64,000 bases of DNA, taken from contig CM049316.1 in NCBI GenBank assembly GCA_026874595.1, forward strand, positions 67,480,676-67,544,675, read 5' to 3'. A model generated the notes under the pieces. That model saw only the letters and a program-made list of their open reading frames with translations. It searched no databases and was not told where the DNA came from. The position numbers were made by a program, and so were the translations under genes. Numbering within the stretch: the first letter of the stretch is position 1; each line of letters starts with the position of its first letter. The DNA comes from Sipunculus nudus. Taxonomy: Eukaryota; Annelida; Sipuncula; Golfingiida; Sipunculidae. This document shows, piece by piece, positions 22,771 to 35,809 of this stretch.

Positions 22771-25700
22771 AGGACTTCGTATCGTATTTCAACAAACCCG
22801 TTGCGATAGGAACCAAAGAAGCCAGGATTTCCTTCGATCTTGCTTAGTGTCATATCGTTTCCTAGAGCATAAGACGTATACTAGAGGAAAACCTACCCGT
22901 AAGACTGCCTGGCGATGTTGTGCTGTGTCACTCTGTTGTGTCGATATAATTAGCATTTTTATACCGTTGTTAAATGTATGATGGTTTAAACATTTAACTG
23001 TTAATATCCTGTTTTTTAGCCATTGCGCAGGCGTATATCGGCGGTCCTGTACATATGAATGACATGTCTCTTTTATGGATTCACATTACGGTTTCGACAT
23101 AAAAAAATAAAATGTTCATCTTGGTGCAATTTGAAATATATATATATTTATACAAAGTATAATAAAAATTTGTTGATCTAAACATTTGAATTAAATAAAC
23201 TTCTGATTTTTTCAGCACACTTAAATAATTACCAACGGGTTTTTCCATAACCTCGAAAAGAATAAAAATGGACATATTTTCATGTTTTTTTTCATTTTTT
23301 GTGAATAGTATTTTATTAAAAAGGATTTGCGATTCAAATGAATTCATTTCACCAAGGACGCATCTAAAATAAGCCTACCCATGACACACAGTAAATGTTA
23401 ATATCGGGCCATTACTTTCAAGAATAGGGCATCTTTTTTATTTAAAACGTGCATATTCTATAAAACAGTCAACGGAAATGACATTTTAACGGATTTCTGG
23501 ATGTCTTTAATCAGAACACTCTAAATGTAGCTGAAAGCATTCTTTTTACCTGTATACCATTTTATTACAAGAACATCTTAACATTTTGCTTCTAGAACAA
23601 TATTACAAATCTTCATTGTATAACTGGTACATGCCTTTTTAGCATATTCAATGCAAATTCCATCCGTCTTACTTACTTCCCTCTATCTAATTTGGTCATT
23701 TTTTAAATTTTTTTATTCGCATACCGTTTGTCGAATCCACATTTCTTGCATATGGAATCTTAGCGTTCACGCATTCCGCATATTACATGCCAGACCCGCA
23801 TTCTGTGCATATTGAATGTAAGTTTAACCCTTCGATCGACTAACGTACCTGCAAAAGTATGAAAACTAAATATATTAATACAAAGTTAACATGTTATACC
23901 TTTTAATCAGGTGGCTTAGCGTCAGATATGGGCCATATCGATACAGACCGGATAAAAGCACCAAACTTTGTATATGGGTAGAGTACACCAAAACAGAGGA
24001 TTTCAGAAGGGGGTGCCCTTATGGAGTACCCACGAGGTATATATTTAAAAGCCTCAAAACTATCTGCGCCTAAGGTATCACAATACCCTCTTTTCGCATG
24101 AAAATAAAAATGGATAGGGGAGGAAAAATCACCTTAGATTCACTACGGTTAAAACAAGATAGCCTAAAACAAGTAAACTCATTCGCACATTTTTTCCTAT
24201 GTCTTAACAATTTAGTTTTAAAACTTTGTATAAACAACGCAAATCAATAATATTACTTACATTATTTTTATGACATATGTCTATTCTAAAAAAATAAAAT
24301 CCAAGCTGATCTACAAAAATCTTCATTATATAATTTGTACTCAAAAGGTAGATATGAACAAAGCCACAAGCCATATTTGTCCCTTCAATTAAATATTATT
24401 TAGTATAAGTGTTAACAATTGCTGCTTAAGTCACAAATCTGAGAATTGTCTAACTTGCCTGTATATCATATATCGTAACTGAGATCATTAATGCTCAGTC
24501 CTTCAATAATCAAATGTTTAGGAAGCTCAATAAATTGTTCCAGTAATCTGTTTTTGTAACAACGTATTCAGACACAACACACAAATAGATGGTCTTGCAG
24601 GAATAGACGACGAATGTATGATATGATACACATTAAATTCCTAATCAAAATCTGCAGCCACCTATACAGGTGTTGACCAGTAAAAATAATGGTCCAGTGA
24701 CTCCAGTCCATGCAGACTGCGTATGTAAACTCCAATCATACGCTGAGCTGCCCAGATCGCACACTTCACTAGTATGATCTTTATCATCCAAACAATTATG
24801 CAGAATTGATTTATATAAAAATATATATTAATATTTCTTTAAAGCTGAGTTCCAATATTTTAACTTTTAAACATGGGGCCTATTAAGGGATGAACTGATG
24901 GCGTGATCTTCTGACCTGAAGCTGGTTCCATTTTACGCTTCAAACGGGGTTTAGTCATATTTAATGCAACGGATTTTTGATACATTTAAATAATGTTATT
25001 ATTCCAAACATATATAATACCCAACGGATTTTCATGAACCGTCCATTAGCTTATTGTTAACTAATAAGTCGATGGATTTGCTTGTAGCCCTGTTCCCTCC
25101 AGATAGATATTATTTTGGATAAGTGTGAACAAATATTGACACATTTTCATTCTCGCATTTACCATATTTTATAATCGAGATGTATTTGTGCCCTGATAAT
25201 TAATTATTAAAGGTGTTGACAATTGAATAAATGTTTAAATCACCTTGGATCTTCGTGAATACGACTTCAGATATAGCTTTCGAAAGGGGTGGCTTCACTG
25301 AAATTAGTATATATACTAGTATATTCCCTATTTGACTTAAATGGGTGTTTAATCTTTATATTCCTAGCCATTATGCTATTTTAATTTTTTATCAAAATTA
25401 TATATTCTTTGACTTCTCCAAAATTTTCACTTCAGAATATGAGGCCATTAAAACATACTCACAAGATACAGTTTTACTTCAATGAATGCCGTAACCTTTT
25501 GACCTCAAGTGACCTATACTTTAATATGATTTTTGTAACAATTTCTACAATAACTGTTCATGATATTTCATAATGGTGTTCTGATAATGTATATTGATTA
25601 GTTTGAAATGAGTTTTAGAGTCAATCGAGTTTACATCTCCCTTTTGTTGTTGTAAACTTATGAAATTTTATGTAAAATCCTATTATTTTGGATTCGGGCC

Positions 25701-27270
25701 TGCTTAAAGAATCAAAAACCGAGTTCGGGTGGGCACCCCTCAAGACTGATCAGGATTGACCTGTAGATACTTTTATATAAACTATATATAAGAGCCCCAT
25801 GGCCTATCCTTTCGATGGTCGTCGAGAATGACTGACTATAATCGCCGTATGTCAGTTGATAAGTATACATAAACTGCATTTCAATTTGCTTTTAGTGAGA
25901 AATAATTACGCGTTTATCTTTTCTCCTGTCTGCTGCTTTTTTATAATAATAATAAACGGATTTCAAAGGATTGTTGTGGAATAAATGTGGACAGGCGTGT
26001 AGAAAAGTGCATACGGTGGTCCGACTTTTTATGCTAATATTGCAAAGATCCGAAGTCTAACAAAAATCAATGTTTGGTTAAATTTCTTTAATTCGTTAGT
26101 GATGCCTGTAAGTGTGTTATTGCATTAAAGCAAAGGAGATATAAGCTCGCAATTCAATAATTACTGTCAACGTGATTAGTGAATACCAGGACATATTACA
26201 TAAGCAACCTTAATGCAACTGCGTGTAAAGAGATTCAAGATTCATGTCTAAAATCGTCCGACCGCTGGTCCGTGATCAGATTGTCATGCAGGCGTCATGG
26301 ATGAGAGTTTTGAATCAAATGCAATATAATGCGTGAAAAATATGTGTGAACGTTGATATATAGTTCTGTCTGTCTTTCTTCTTTGTCTGACGGGAATGGA
26401 AACCAAAATTTATCATCCAGAAAAAATGCAATCGATAGTTAAAGCTTGAAATTGTATGCTGACGAAATTCTCTAAATCCACAATAATGGATACACAGTTA
26501 TAAATGCATACCTGTAAACAGACGTACACATATACAGGTATACAGACATAACTGACAATAAAATTTAAAACCAACTTTCACTTATGCCTAAGTTAACTTC
26601 TTTGTCTTACCTGTTCAAATTGTGTTCAGAGCACGCCCCACAGACCAAATGCAAAACTTGATGATTCAATTATTTGAATATAAGAATGCAATGCATGTGG
26701 TATTCCTCGATCGAGCGTTCGACCTCGCTTTATACACAGGTAGATATAGTGTACCACAGCCTTGCTTGACCCATATACATCGTGGTAAGCTCATGTATAA
26801 ATGTTACGTACACGACGGGGAAAATAAATATATAACATACAGGCGTGTAAATAAATGTGTTCCGGTCTGTTTATTTTCTCGTATAAAATTCCTTGATTGT
26901 GAAGCCGGCCTTGTCTGTGGACAGATCGTTTTTTGTTCATTCAAGCATTATCGCGACATCAGCGTCTGTTCCATGCGTATATTCTCGACCACTTTGCTGT
27001 TGGTGTTCAACGTTCACTAACATTCGGGCAGTCATTCACTATTACCGTACGACATCCCGATAAAAACAGTTAAAGCATTCATTTCCTTTTAAGTTACAGA
27101 ATAGTGCGTCGTCCCCTATTTCCCATAACGTTCACTGTAGGTCATGAGGTTAGACTGATATTTCCATTATGTCATCAAAAAACCTTAAGAGGGGCTTTTT
27201 CATTTAAATTATTATTGAAATATTATATTTTAAAATAGCAATTAACAGTGATTTACTTATACAATTAGTT

Positions 27271-28270
27271 ATAAAGGATAAGTACAAATAGTTATTCATA
27301 ATGATAAGGTAACGGTATAATTACAGAAATAGTTACGTTAAAAATATAAATAGATTAACAACAGTACCAATAGTAATAATATAGTAAAATGATAATATCA
27401 GTTAAAATAACAGAGATACCCAGGGGCGGATCCAGGATTTAGGAAACTGGGGGGGGGGGGGGGGGGTCCAACCAAGGAGGAAAAATAAAAATCCTGAAAA
27501 AAAAGCTCATCAGGTCCGGAAAGGGGGGGGGGGGGTTCCATGCCGTAAACCCTTAAAAAACGGTTCCAATCAGTAACATTAATGGTAAGGTATGGTATAT
27601 ATGATAGTAAAAACATTTTACAATGAAATAGTACTGGTTTCCATCCTTTTAGAAACTGTATTTAGGTGACCAAAATTGAATAATAAAATTGACTCATATC
27701 ACTGACTTATTCTTAAATCATTCTCCATTTTTACCATCGTAAAAAGTTTACGTGTTTTCAGCCATTAGAATCATATCTTCTCATGACAGGCACGTAATGA
27801 TAGTCAATGTGACTGATTTACAAGTCGTTAACCGCAAAGTCGCAAAAGTTAAAACAGTTCGAAGAAACAGTACAGATAGTTATTCCTAATAGTTACCTTT
27901 TACTTAAAAGGTTAAGTATAATTAAAGAAATAGTTATGTTAAAAATATTAATAGATTAACAAGAGTACCAACAATAAAAAATAGTAAAATGATAATATAA
28001 GTTAAAAAACAGTGATACCAATCAATAGCATTAAAAGTAAGGTATGGTATATATGAAAGTAAAATATTTTACAACGAAATAGTACTGGTTTCCATCCTTT
28101 TAGAAACTGTATTTAGGTGACCAAATTAGATTAATACAAGTGACCCATATCACTGAGTTATTCTCAAATCATTCTCCATTTTGACCTTCGCAAAAGTCCT
28201 TGTTTTTTTCAGGCATTAGGCACGTTAGGAAATTCATTGTGACTGATTTACGAGTCGTTAACTGCAGGTG
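27271..28270. repeat. Local tandem duplication in unit 1
   Basis: Blocks at 27,271-27,843 recur at 27,868-28,270 ('atagattaacaa', 'ggtatggtatatatga', 'tccatccttttagaaactg'). Unit 2 has one copy (about 54,365-54,775). The first copy alone is interrupted by the dispersed repeat at 27,420-27,545. Confidence 0.7.
27420..27545 (-). repeat. Inserted copy of the dispersed 'ggggcggatccaggattt' repeat
   Basis: It begins 'caggggcggatccaggattt' on the plus strand, with two long G runs. It is absent from the duplicated partner at 27,990, so it is a recent insertion. Reversed, it matches 18,290-18,430 and 70-245. Confidence 0.6.
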
Positions 28271-29466
28271 TTCAACAAATTATTTATAGCAGCGTTTCAC
28301 CTTTCATGTAATGTTCACTCGCTGGAGCATATCAAACCATCTCGTGTTGTTATTACATAATGTACCGTTTAACAACCTGGTATGTATTACTTTAACCTCT
28401 TCATCATTTTTATTATTGAAACTTCTTTAAAGACTCATGGACATTCCTCGGTATGTTGACATTGCACTTCTGGCATTAATCACTTGATTCTTAACTATGT
28501 TTAAAATTTAAAAGGTGCCTTGATATAACCTATAAATGCTTTTATTGATACTTTGAATTATAGCATGCATATCCGCATTATGTTTTGTGTTTGAGGGTAG
28601 AGTAACCATTACATTACCGTTCAGTTAACCACAGTTTAAAATGTATATGTTTAAGCATGGATGTAGTTTATGTGATTGCAAACAAATTGCCTCGGCATAA
28701 ATAATATTTAAAGCGGACTAGGATGGGGCTGAACATATCCGTTCGTATTTTGGTAGGGAATATATTGTTGAATGTATTTGTCCTCGCCGATGATGAAAAG
28801 ATAACTTCAAAAAAAGACAGAAAATTAGAAATACCCACAATATTAAATTATATATATTTATATAAATATATGTATATATATATTAATATATATATAATAT
28901 TTGTTTACTAAAGGTGCATAAATATATTATAAATAATTATGAATCATGACATCGAGCATACTCCACAAAGATTTACGTATTACCTTGAGAATAAAGTGAC
29001 GTAAACGCGTGCCTGTAGATTTTCAACCTCCGCACAGATGCAAGATCTATTGAGACATGTATAAGACATAGTGAACCCGGAACTACGCCGATCTACCAAA
29101 CAATGGCTTTAACCGAACGACAAGTGTTATTGTTTGTAGATAAATTCACCGTCACGTCACCGATATCGCGACACAATGTAGTACCCCCGGATTTCCGAAA
29201 TTTGAATCATAAAAGACAATAATATTTCTTATAACCATGATATTTGAAATTAATACATGCTCTATTTTCGCTCGATTTACTTATTTATTGGTATTTTCAA
29301 TTCCTAAACGAAATATCTCGATTTCGGCGTAAAAGTGTGCTTTGCGAATTAATGAGTGCATGAGATCTATCTTGGAACTTCATAGACAGAATTCATGTGT
29401 GGAGAATCGGCGTTTTTGTGTAGGTTTTCGGAGGAGAGCGCTGAATGCACTACCGCACGTCAAGGT

Positions 29467-31868
29467 AAATATTATTTAAAACAATAGGACCATCCATCTT
29501 TGTAGTATATAATAATGAATTTTTTAGCTATATCATATTCTTTTGTGACATGTTTTGTCAATTAAGAGCAGGTATGAGAGAAACGGTGAAGCAGCCAGTA
29601 TGTATTGTGTGTTTTGTTCAGCGCAGTGCTGCAGCATCTAGAGCTTCCATTTTAAACAAGTTAATACTTAGAAAACTTGTAACACGCGCTATAATATTTT
29701 GGGGTGGGTAAAAGGTTGTAAAATGTTCTAGAAGTTAGGAAAATATGAGAAATGTGCCGGAAACAGGGTACAATTTATTCATTTGGAAAGTTTGGATTGC
29801 TATAAGTGGATGGTATATGTAAAGTTGAATTTTAAATAAAAAAGTACGCTCCCGAGCCAGCGGGAATCTTGCGCTTCTAAAGGAGCTACAGATTTTCCCC
29901 CTGCCTGCTTTGACCGTTTATGATGCACGTAAATACAAGGTGATAGGCCTGTCTGCTGAAACACTGCTGATGTGACTAGCAGCCAACCAAATGCCATCAA
30001 CAAACACTCGACAGGCATCAGGCTCCGCCCGGAGACCACGTGTGGGGCCATTCTTTCTGAGCCTGTGGCCTGTTCAAACGGTTGCCGGGGCGATGAGCTG
30101 TCACTCAAAACGATATGAACAACATTAGCTCCGTGTATTCCTCGCCGGGCTGGTAAACCGTTTTTTTCTTCCAGCACAGGGTCTCATCTAATTGGACCAA
30201 AAATACAGTGCTCCCCTCTGGTGTAGAGATTCAGGATACGAGGTCAGAATAAACAGCGCTCACGTTATAGGTAGTTGGCCGACAGGGAAAGCGCTGTGTA
30301 AAGAGCTTAAATGAAAAAGGGAGCTTGAGAACGTGCTTGCTTGGTTATATAACTTGATACAACTGTTGATTCATCTGATTAAGAATCGTCGCAATATTGG
30401 TTATAGAATAATGAAATGGCATGCAACACATTAAGTTTTGGTACGCGTGTGACACACGCGCAGCCGAGGGTCCTGTGATTGATACATGCTGAGCCGAAAC
30501 GTCACGATTTGCATATTTCACTGGGCTACTATTGATTTGTCCCACATGCCCGGCCTCAAAGTCAAAGGCATTTTTATCAGCTGTTTTACTGCAACCCTTA
30601 CCGCGTTGGATCAGTATCATTGGTCAAACGTTCTGTAGCTGTCCAAAAAGACAACAAGTTTTCAGTGTCAGGTGCGCCTGAACGAGAGGATTAATTTCAT
30701 TTACAGTACTGGGGATGACGGCATATGTTACCGCTGTCAGTCTCTCTCTGAATGTCAAAAAGTACAACCCGGAGAACAGTTTAATCTGTTTGATGATATA
30801 TTCATTCAAGTTTTAACGCTACCTGTGCTCGCTCAGTATCATATACACCCCTGCCAGGGATGTAGTATTTATATTTGCCACTCACGTGCATAAAACGAAA
30901 CCTGATTCCATATACAAATAGACGTAACTTAATGCCAGCTCTTATCAGTTAAGCCCTGTAAAGTCTATATGTAGAATCCCTGGTAATTGCATATTAGAGT
31001 AACTGAAGATTCATTCTCATTTGCATACCATGAGGTCAGGCTTTGAGAAAGCCATGAGAAAGTTGGCATAGGCAATCGGCAGATCCATCGGCAGATTATA
31101 TTTGCAGTGATATCATGTATTATGGTAGGTCATGCACATGGGCCTTCATCTCCAATGATATCTCTCCTCTGTATAGACATAATTATCCATGGTCCAAATG
31201 TTAATGCATTGTAGATATTATCGCAACGATTTTCTAATAATAGATCCAGTAGCCTCTCCCGAGATGACAGGCTCAGAATTAGAGTGCATCCTATATTGGG
31301 CCTAAATCATCACCACTGTTTCATCCAGCGGGTACATGTATTTGACTGATAATATAGTAACAAGGATTGTACATCGTCTCCTGTACGCTTGAAAATCTCG
31401 CTTTGAGCCAGGGACATTTTTTATCAATGGTTGGTGTGTAGACCGAGGATTGCATTTGTGAAACTCACTGAATGCCCCTCGGGCTTAAGATGGGAGGGTC
31501 TTATGATATTAAGACTGATTAAGTCTGAATCATAGTAGCTAGAAGCAAGCAATAGCCGATTGCTGAATGAGCCATGCTGATTTGGAGTATATTTCTGAGA
31601 AAGACCTTAAAAACTACTTCGGTCACGTAAAAGTAAGATCTTATTGGTTAGTTTGAGGTGGTTGGAGGTTGGATATCGTGGGTAGCTTGATGCCATCTGT
31701 CATGAAAAATGTAAACAACACCACCAAAGCAATTTATTATTGCATAGATGAACTCCTATATTTAATTAATCTTAGATATTCACAGACCTACCTACAAAAC
31801 CCATATTTATGTACTAAAGAGCACTTTCTGGAATATTTTTTATTAATAAATACTAAAAGATACATCTA
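29467..31868. other. Spacer between duplication units, no gene seen
   Basis: This is single-copy sequence within the window. It includes a somewhat GC-richer patch at 29,860-30,180 without a convincing open frame or motif. Confidence 0.45.
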
Positions 31869-33000
31869 GATTCGTCTGTGTTTAGTGATAACCTCACCGG
31901 GATTGACAATCTGGTAGACACAATATCGGACTATCAACAGTTTTGTGAGGATTTGTGTATTGAAACCAAACAAATCAAAATGTCCTCAAATATTAATCCC
32001 TGCATTACAAAAGAACTTGAAATTCTGTGCAGATGAATTAACATTTATTATCATATATTTAACAGATCATTAATTGAGAAAACTGTGCCAGTCTCATGGA
32101 AAAACAGAAAGAGTACCTATTCCTTAAAATAGTAAACGACTGTGGTTAATGGTTATCGGCCTTTGGCTCTAACACCGGTCGCTATGAAAAGTTTAGCGAA
32201 GTATGTATTTAAATATATATTGAACTTTACTGATTAACATTTGGTGATTACCAATTTGCTTATAGAAAAGATTGTGGAACTAAAGACGCTATTTTATTTT
32301 CCTGGACAGTATATATAAATATTTAGATCAGTCACATACTTATGTTAGAACGCCTTTTATAGATTATAGCTAAGCATTTAATACCATTCAGCCTCACTTA
32401 AAAATTAATAAGTTTCAGCTGTTAAATGTTCCACATGGTATAGGTTTGTGGGTACTAGACTTTCTCACAGGTAGAAATCAGGATATAAAGGTCGGTAATA
32501 GCAATTAATCATTTCTAGGGTTGAACACAGGGGCCCCGCAAGGATGTGTATAACACGAATGTCTAATTATGAAATAGCAGATGATACTCTGGTTGCTAGA
32601 TTCTCCACTTGTGATAAAAATAAATATCGAATTGAAATTGGTCAAGTAATAACTTGATGTAAGAATAATCGTTTGTTACTAAATCCTTTAAAACAAAGGT
32701 ATTGATAATTTACTTTAGAAAAAAAACTTGTCAATATCGTATCTGTTGATTGAACAGAAGTAGAAATTCCAAAAGAGTATAAAGACGTAGGGGTATAGTA
32801 TAAAATGAAAGGCTTGAATGGAATAATAATTTAAACATAGTATACCGTGTAGGGCAGCAGCGCTTATACATCCACAGGAAACTAAAATAGCTTAATATAA
32901 ATATGGTTTGTTTATTCTATTTTTCAATTGTCAAGAGTAAGATATCTTTGATGCTTTGATATGCTGTATGGGAAATCTGACCATTAAGAAATTTGAATGG
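31869..33000 (+). pseudogene. Decayed LINE reverse transcriptase
   Basis: Translating in shifting plus-strand frames gives recognisable RT blocks in the right order. A 'NGYRPLALTPVAMKSLAKY'-like block lies at 32,145-32,205, a 'FAYRKDCGTKDAILF'-like block near 32,255, a 'LNVPHGIGLWVLDFLTGRNQ'-like block at 32,425-32,480, and 'LNTGAPQGCV' near 32,523. Many stops and frameshifts separate them. These are fingers/palm motifs of LINE-type ORF2. It lies just left of unit 2. Confidence 0.7.
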
Positions 33001-34263
33001 ATAAAATTATCCTTTCTATACAAACTATAGCTCATTTTATTAGTCTTTGCATTCCCTATTCTCATGTCTGTCCTGTTCCAATTTCGGCAAGCGCTCGACT
33101 TACGGTCGTCTAGCTCTATTTATTTACTTGAATTACGTGAATATCAGTTCCACAAACAGCACGTTAAGGTCTCTCTAATTGATTAACATGCTTCTACTTT
33201 TACTATGAACGTATTTGCATGTGGGGTTGTTATGTGTGGGGTGAATAGCATTTAGAACAGAGAATGGGCCCTGGTGTGACTGGTAGGTGTAAAGTGTGAT
33301 GTCACAGACAAAATTTAGAAATTACTCATATCTAGCAATACATAATGTTTTAATTTTCCCTGAATGTTCGGCTAATAGTGTCAGATATGCTAAGGTTCTG
33401 ATCAGATCTGATCTTTTAAGTCTTCTGTTTCCCTGTTGCTGACGTCACTACACATCTGACGGTGCGTGTTTATAATAGATTTGACAATAGAATTAGAACT
33501 AAACACACAACTTCACTTTTTTATAAGGAAATCTTTAAATAAAGAAAATCTTTATTTATATATTTTGATAAGCAAGTGAACAATATGATAATATAATGAG
33601 AATTAGAATACGGCTGCTTCACCAGATGGCTTTGGTCAGGGACAAGGCTCACTGCTGACATCCAGGGTAAAGTTTCGGAACTACTCACAGACGTTTGCGC
33701 ACCTAGAGACGAACACATTTGTCCACTCGACAAATAGATTTGTCAATCAATATTTTATATTGCGATCACCTTTAGGCTTGCTTATAAATATCATAATTAC
33801 AAACACCTACTAAGATCTGTTGGTTACCATAATATGTTCTTACTTATAGAAAGGAACTTTATAAAATCCAAAGCCGTGGTGAGACTGGCTTTTGTATGCT
33901 TGTCTAATTGTCCGTCAGATGTCGCTGATCATTTAGAGACGTATAGAGGCACCTTGTTCAGCTTGCACAAAAAGTTTATATATACTAGGGTTATTCAATA
34001 GCGCGCAACTGAGCGATAATGGGTATTCGCTTGTGCTGTAAACGACCTTTTGCAACGTTCAAGGTAAGGTGCAGACCTGTACAAAAGAATAAAAATTAAA
34101 CATTAAAACACAGCAGATGAGATGATTGGACTTTTTGCGGAATACAGAAAATTCACAAATAAAATAGTTTTGTTTAATGATAAACATAAAACAACAGTCA
34201 AATTTTATCTAGTATAAAAACTTTTACCAAATTGGAATTTAAAATAAGTTTTAATGTAAATTC

Positions 34264-34298
<35 letters not shown>

Positions 34299-34650
34299 AT
34301 ATAAATATCTATTCCAAAAGGTGAACGTTAGAATAATGGATAAGAAAACACGCATAACGGTCTTATTTGACGTTAAACATTAAAAATAGCCTTTTGCTGT
34401 CATGTAAATATAAAACGCTTATGTATGTATATACACACATGCACTGCTGAACACTGCAGCCTCAACAAAAAAAAATGTGCATCTAATGCCTAGTAGACGT
34501 CATACAAAGATTGTGCCAGTAAATACAGTACTCCCTGACTTCGTCCGATGAAACTAATAGCTGAGGGTTCAAGGCGTTAAGTTGGCGTGTCGATGTCATC
34601 ATCCATGTCTTGTTGCGTTTTTCTTATGTGGATTTTTATAAATATGTATG

Positions 34651-34739
34651 TCAAGTGCTCAACACTCCACCGATGACTTCTACCAGGCCAAAGACCAGGA
34701 ACGGATCGGCGAAAGTTTTGGTGACGTCAACGATAGCAC
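34651..34739 (-). CDS. SLC16-like copy 2, coding exon 6 with premature stop
   Basis: It is open from 34,739 but frameshifted by a 1-nt deletion immediately before the early TGA. Homology to the gene 1 tail continues beyond the stop to about 34,580 in another frame. Confidence 0.78.
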
Positions 34740-34834
34740 CTGAAGAAGTATACTACACAGTATGTATATATATTACAGAATCCTGCCATAAAAATAACAT
34801 GCAACGTCATAAACACACCGATTTAAGGAGTTTT

Positions 34835-35070
34835 CGGGTAGAGCACAGGACTCAAAGCCGTGAGGTCGTGAGTTTGAATCTCAGCCAAGAAGCTGTGAGA
34901 TTTTGTCATTGGTGGACCCAGCCCAGAGAGACCACACTACAGGCTAAATAGGAAGTGACTTAAATAGGCTAAAATGGAAGACGGTGCCCCCAAAGTTGTG
35001 CTTCACTCACAATCGCGCGACCTACATGTGCGGTACACATGAGCCTGGTTGAAACCAGAATATTCATGTG
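34835..35070 (+). repeat. tRNA-derived SINE-like repeat in intron 5 of copy 2
   Basis: 'gggtagagcacaggactc' (A-box-like) and 'gagtttgaatctc' (B-box-like) are spaced as in tRNA genes, followed by the same body as at 11,895-12,140. Confidence 0.5.
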
Positions 35071-35666
35071 TTTCCGCCCTGTCACTTAGTCCGAAACCGG
35101 AATGGAATTCTTCAGATGTAAATAGTTCTACAGCATTAAAAATTGAGGCTGTCCCCTTCACAATTAAAGCCAAGAACACCTTTGCTTCATTTGTTTAAAC
35201 TTGTTAAGAATTTTAATTGTAACTGTCGTTCGATCATCGTAGCATATACCAATCATTGTAGTTAGATTGCACTCCTCCTATATTTGGTTTCCATTTGGAT
35301 TTTACAGTAGTACAGAGGACAACGAATATATTTCGGTATGTAAATTGAAGGTATCCCTAATTTACATTCAGATAAAAAAATATCAGAGCTATGAGATCAC
35401 AGGATATTTCTAAGGAGTGTTTATGTAAGTTGACATGTCTTCCTTTTGATTTCATTTTTTAAAACTTTTTTACTTTTGCAGGAAGTAAATATTTTCATAA
35501 GCGTTTATCTTGCTTTTCTTTCAGCGACACAGTTTTCGGCCTTTCTCTCTGTGTTATTTACTAAAAAGAATTTTTATGTAAGCATTATATCGTCAAGTTA
35601 TATAAAGAGTATCCTCGCTTTTGGGTAAGCCTCATTTCTTGAGGGCTTATCAATAGTTTTTGTTAC

Positions 35667-35792
35667 CTGCGATAGGGAGCGTGATCACTGTTGATGTACC
35701 AATCGAGAAGCAGAACAATCCAGTCACGTGCTCAAATTTATCTCGCGTGACGAGATCTCCAAGAACTGCTGTCTGTAGGCTCATATAACCAG
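35667..35792 (-). CDS. SLC16-like copy 2, coding exon 5
   Basis: This exon is 126 nt and matches 12,812-12,937. The acceptor changes from 'attcag' to 'atttag'. Only 17 nt of original intron remain between the Gypsy LTR and this exon. Confidence 0.8.
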
Positions 35793-35809
35793 CTAAATAA
35801 GTGAAAGTA

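Larger units (their letters stand above)
1419..29466. repeat. Segmental duplication, unit 1 (28 kb)
   Basis: This is the left member of a direct tandem duplication with 33,208-57,261. Homology is collinear in exons, introns and upstream DNA. Matching landmarks include 'gatcagatctgatctttt' (7,070s and 33,390s), the six transporter exons, and the shared right end at 'caaggta' (29,461 and 57,255). Length differences come from elements present in only one unit: 1,548-7,000, 7,513-10,737 and 18,045-20,487 here. Exon-level divergence looks like several to ten percent by eye. Confidence 0.85.
20488..29466. other. Upstream half of unit 1, no gene seen
   Basis: This stretch is collinear with 49,627-57,261 apart from unit-specific indels (for example about 24,000-25,770 is missing in unit 2). 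It is AT-rich with no exon I can support. Both units keep a minus-strand splice-donor-like site 'gaacag|gtaagac' (26,611 and 53,748), which could mark a 5' untranslated exon of the transporter. The frame at 26,622-27,020 is not preserved in unit 2. G runs near 21,250 and 21,300 are homopolymers. Confidence 0.45.

Noticed and set aside
26622-27020. 132-codon plus-strand open frame
   Set aside because: The unit 2 counterpart (53,760-54,250) is broken by stops and frameshifts, and no motif is recognisable. It is most likely non-coding.
29800-30620. Minus-strand open frames of 125 and 91 codons in the spacer
   Set aside because: There are no recognisable domains or convincing splice sites, and no second copy to test conservation. 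They could be chance in a slightly GC-richer patch.
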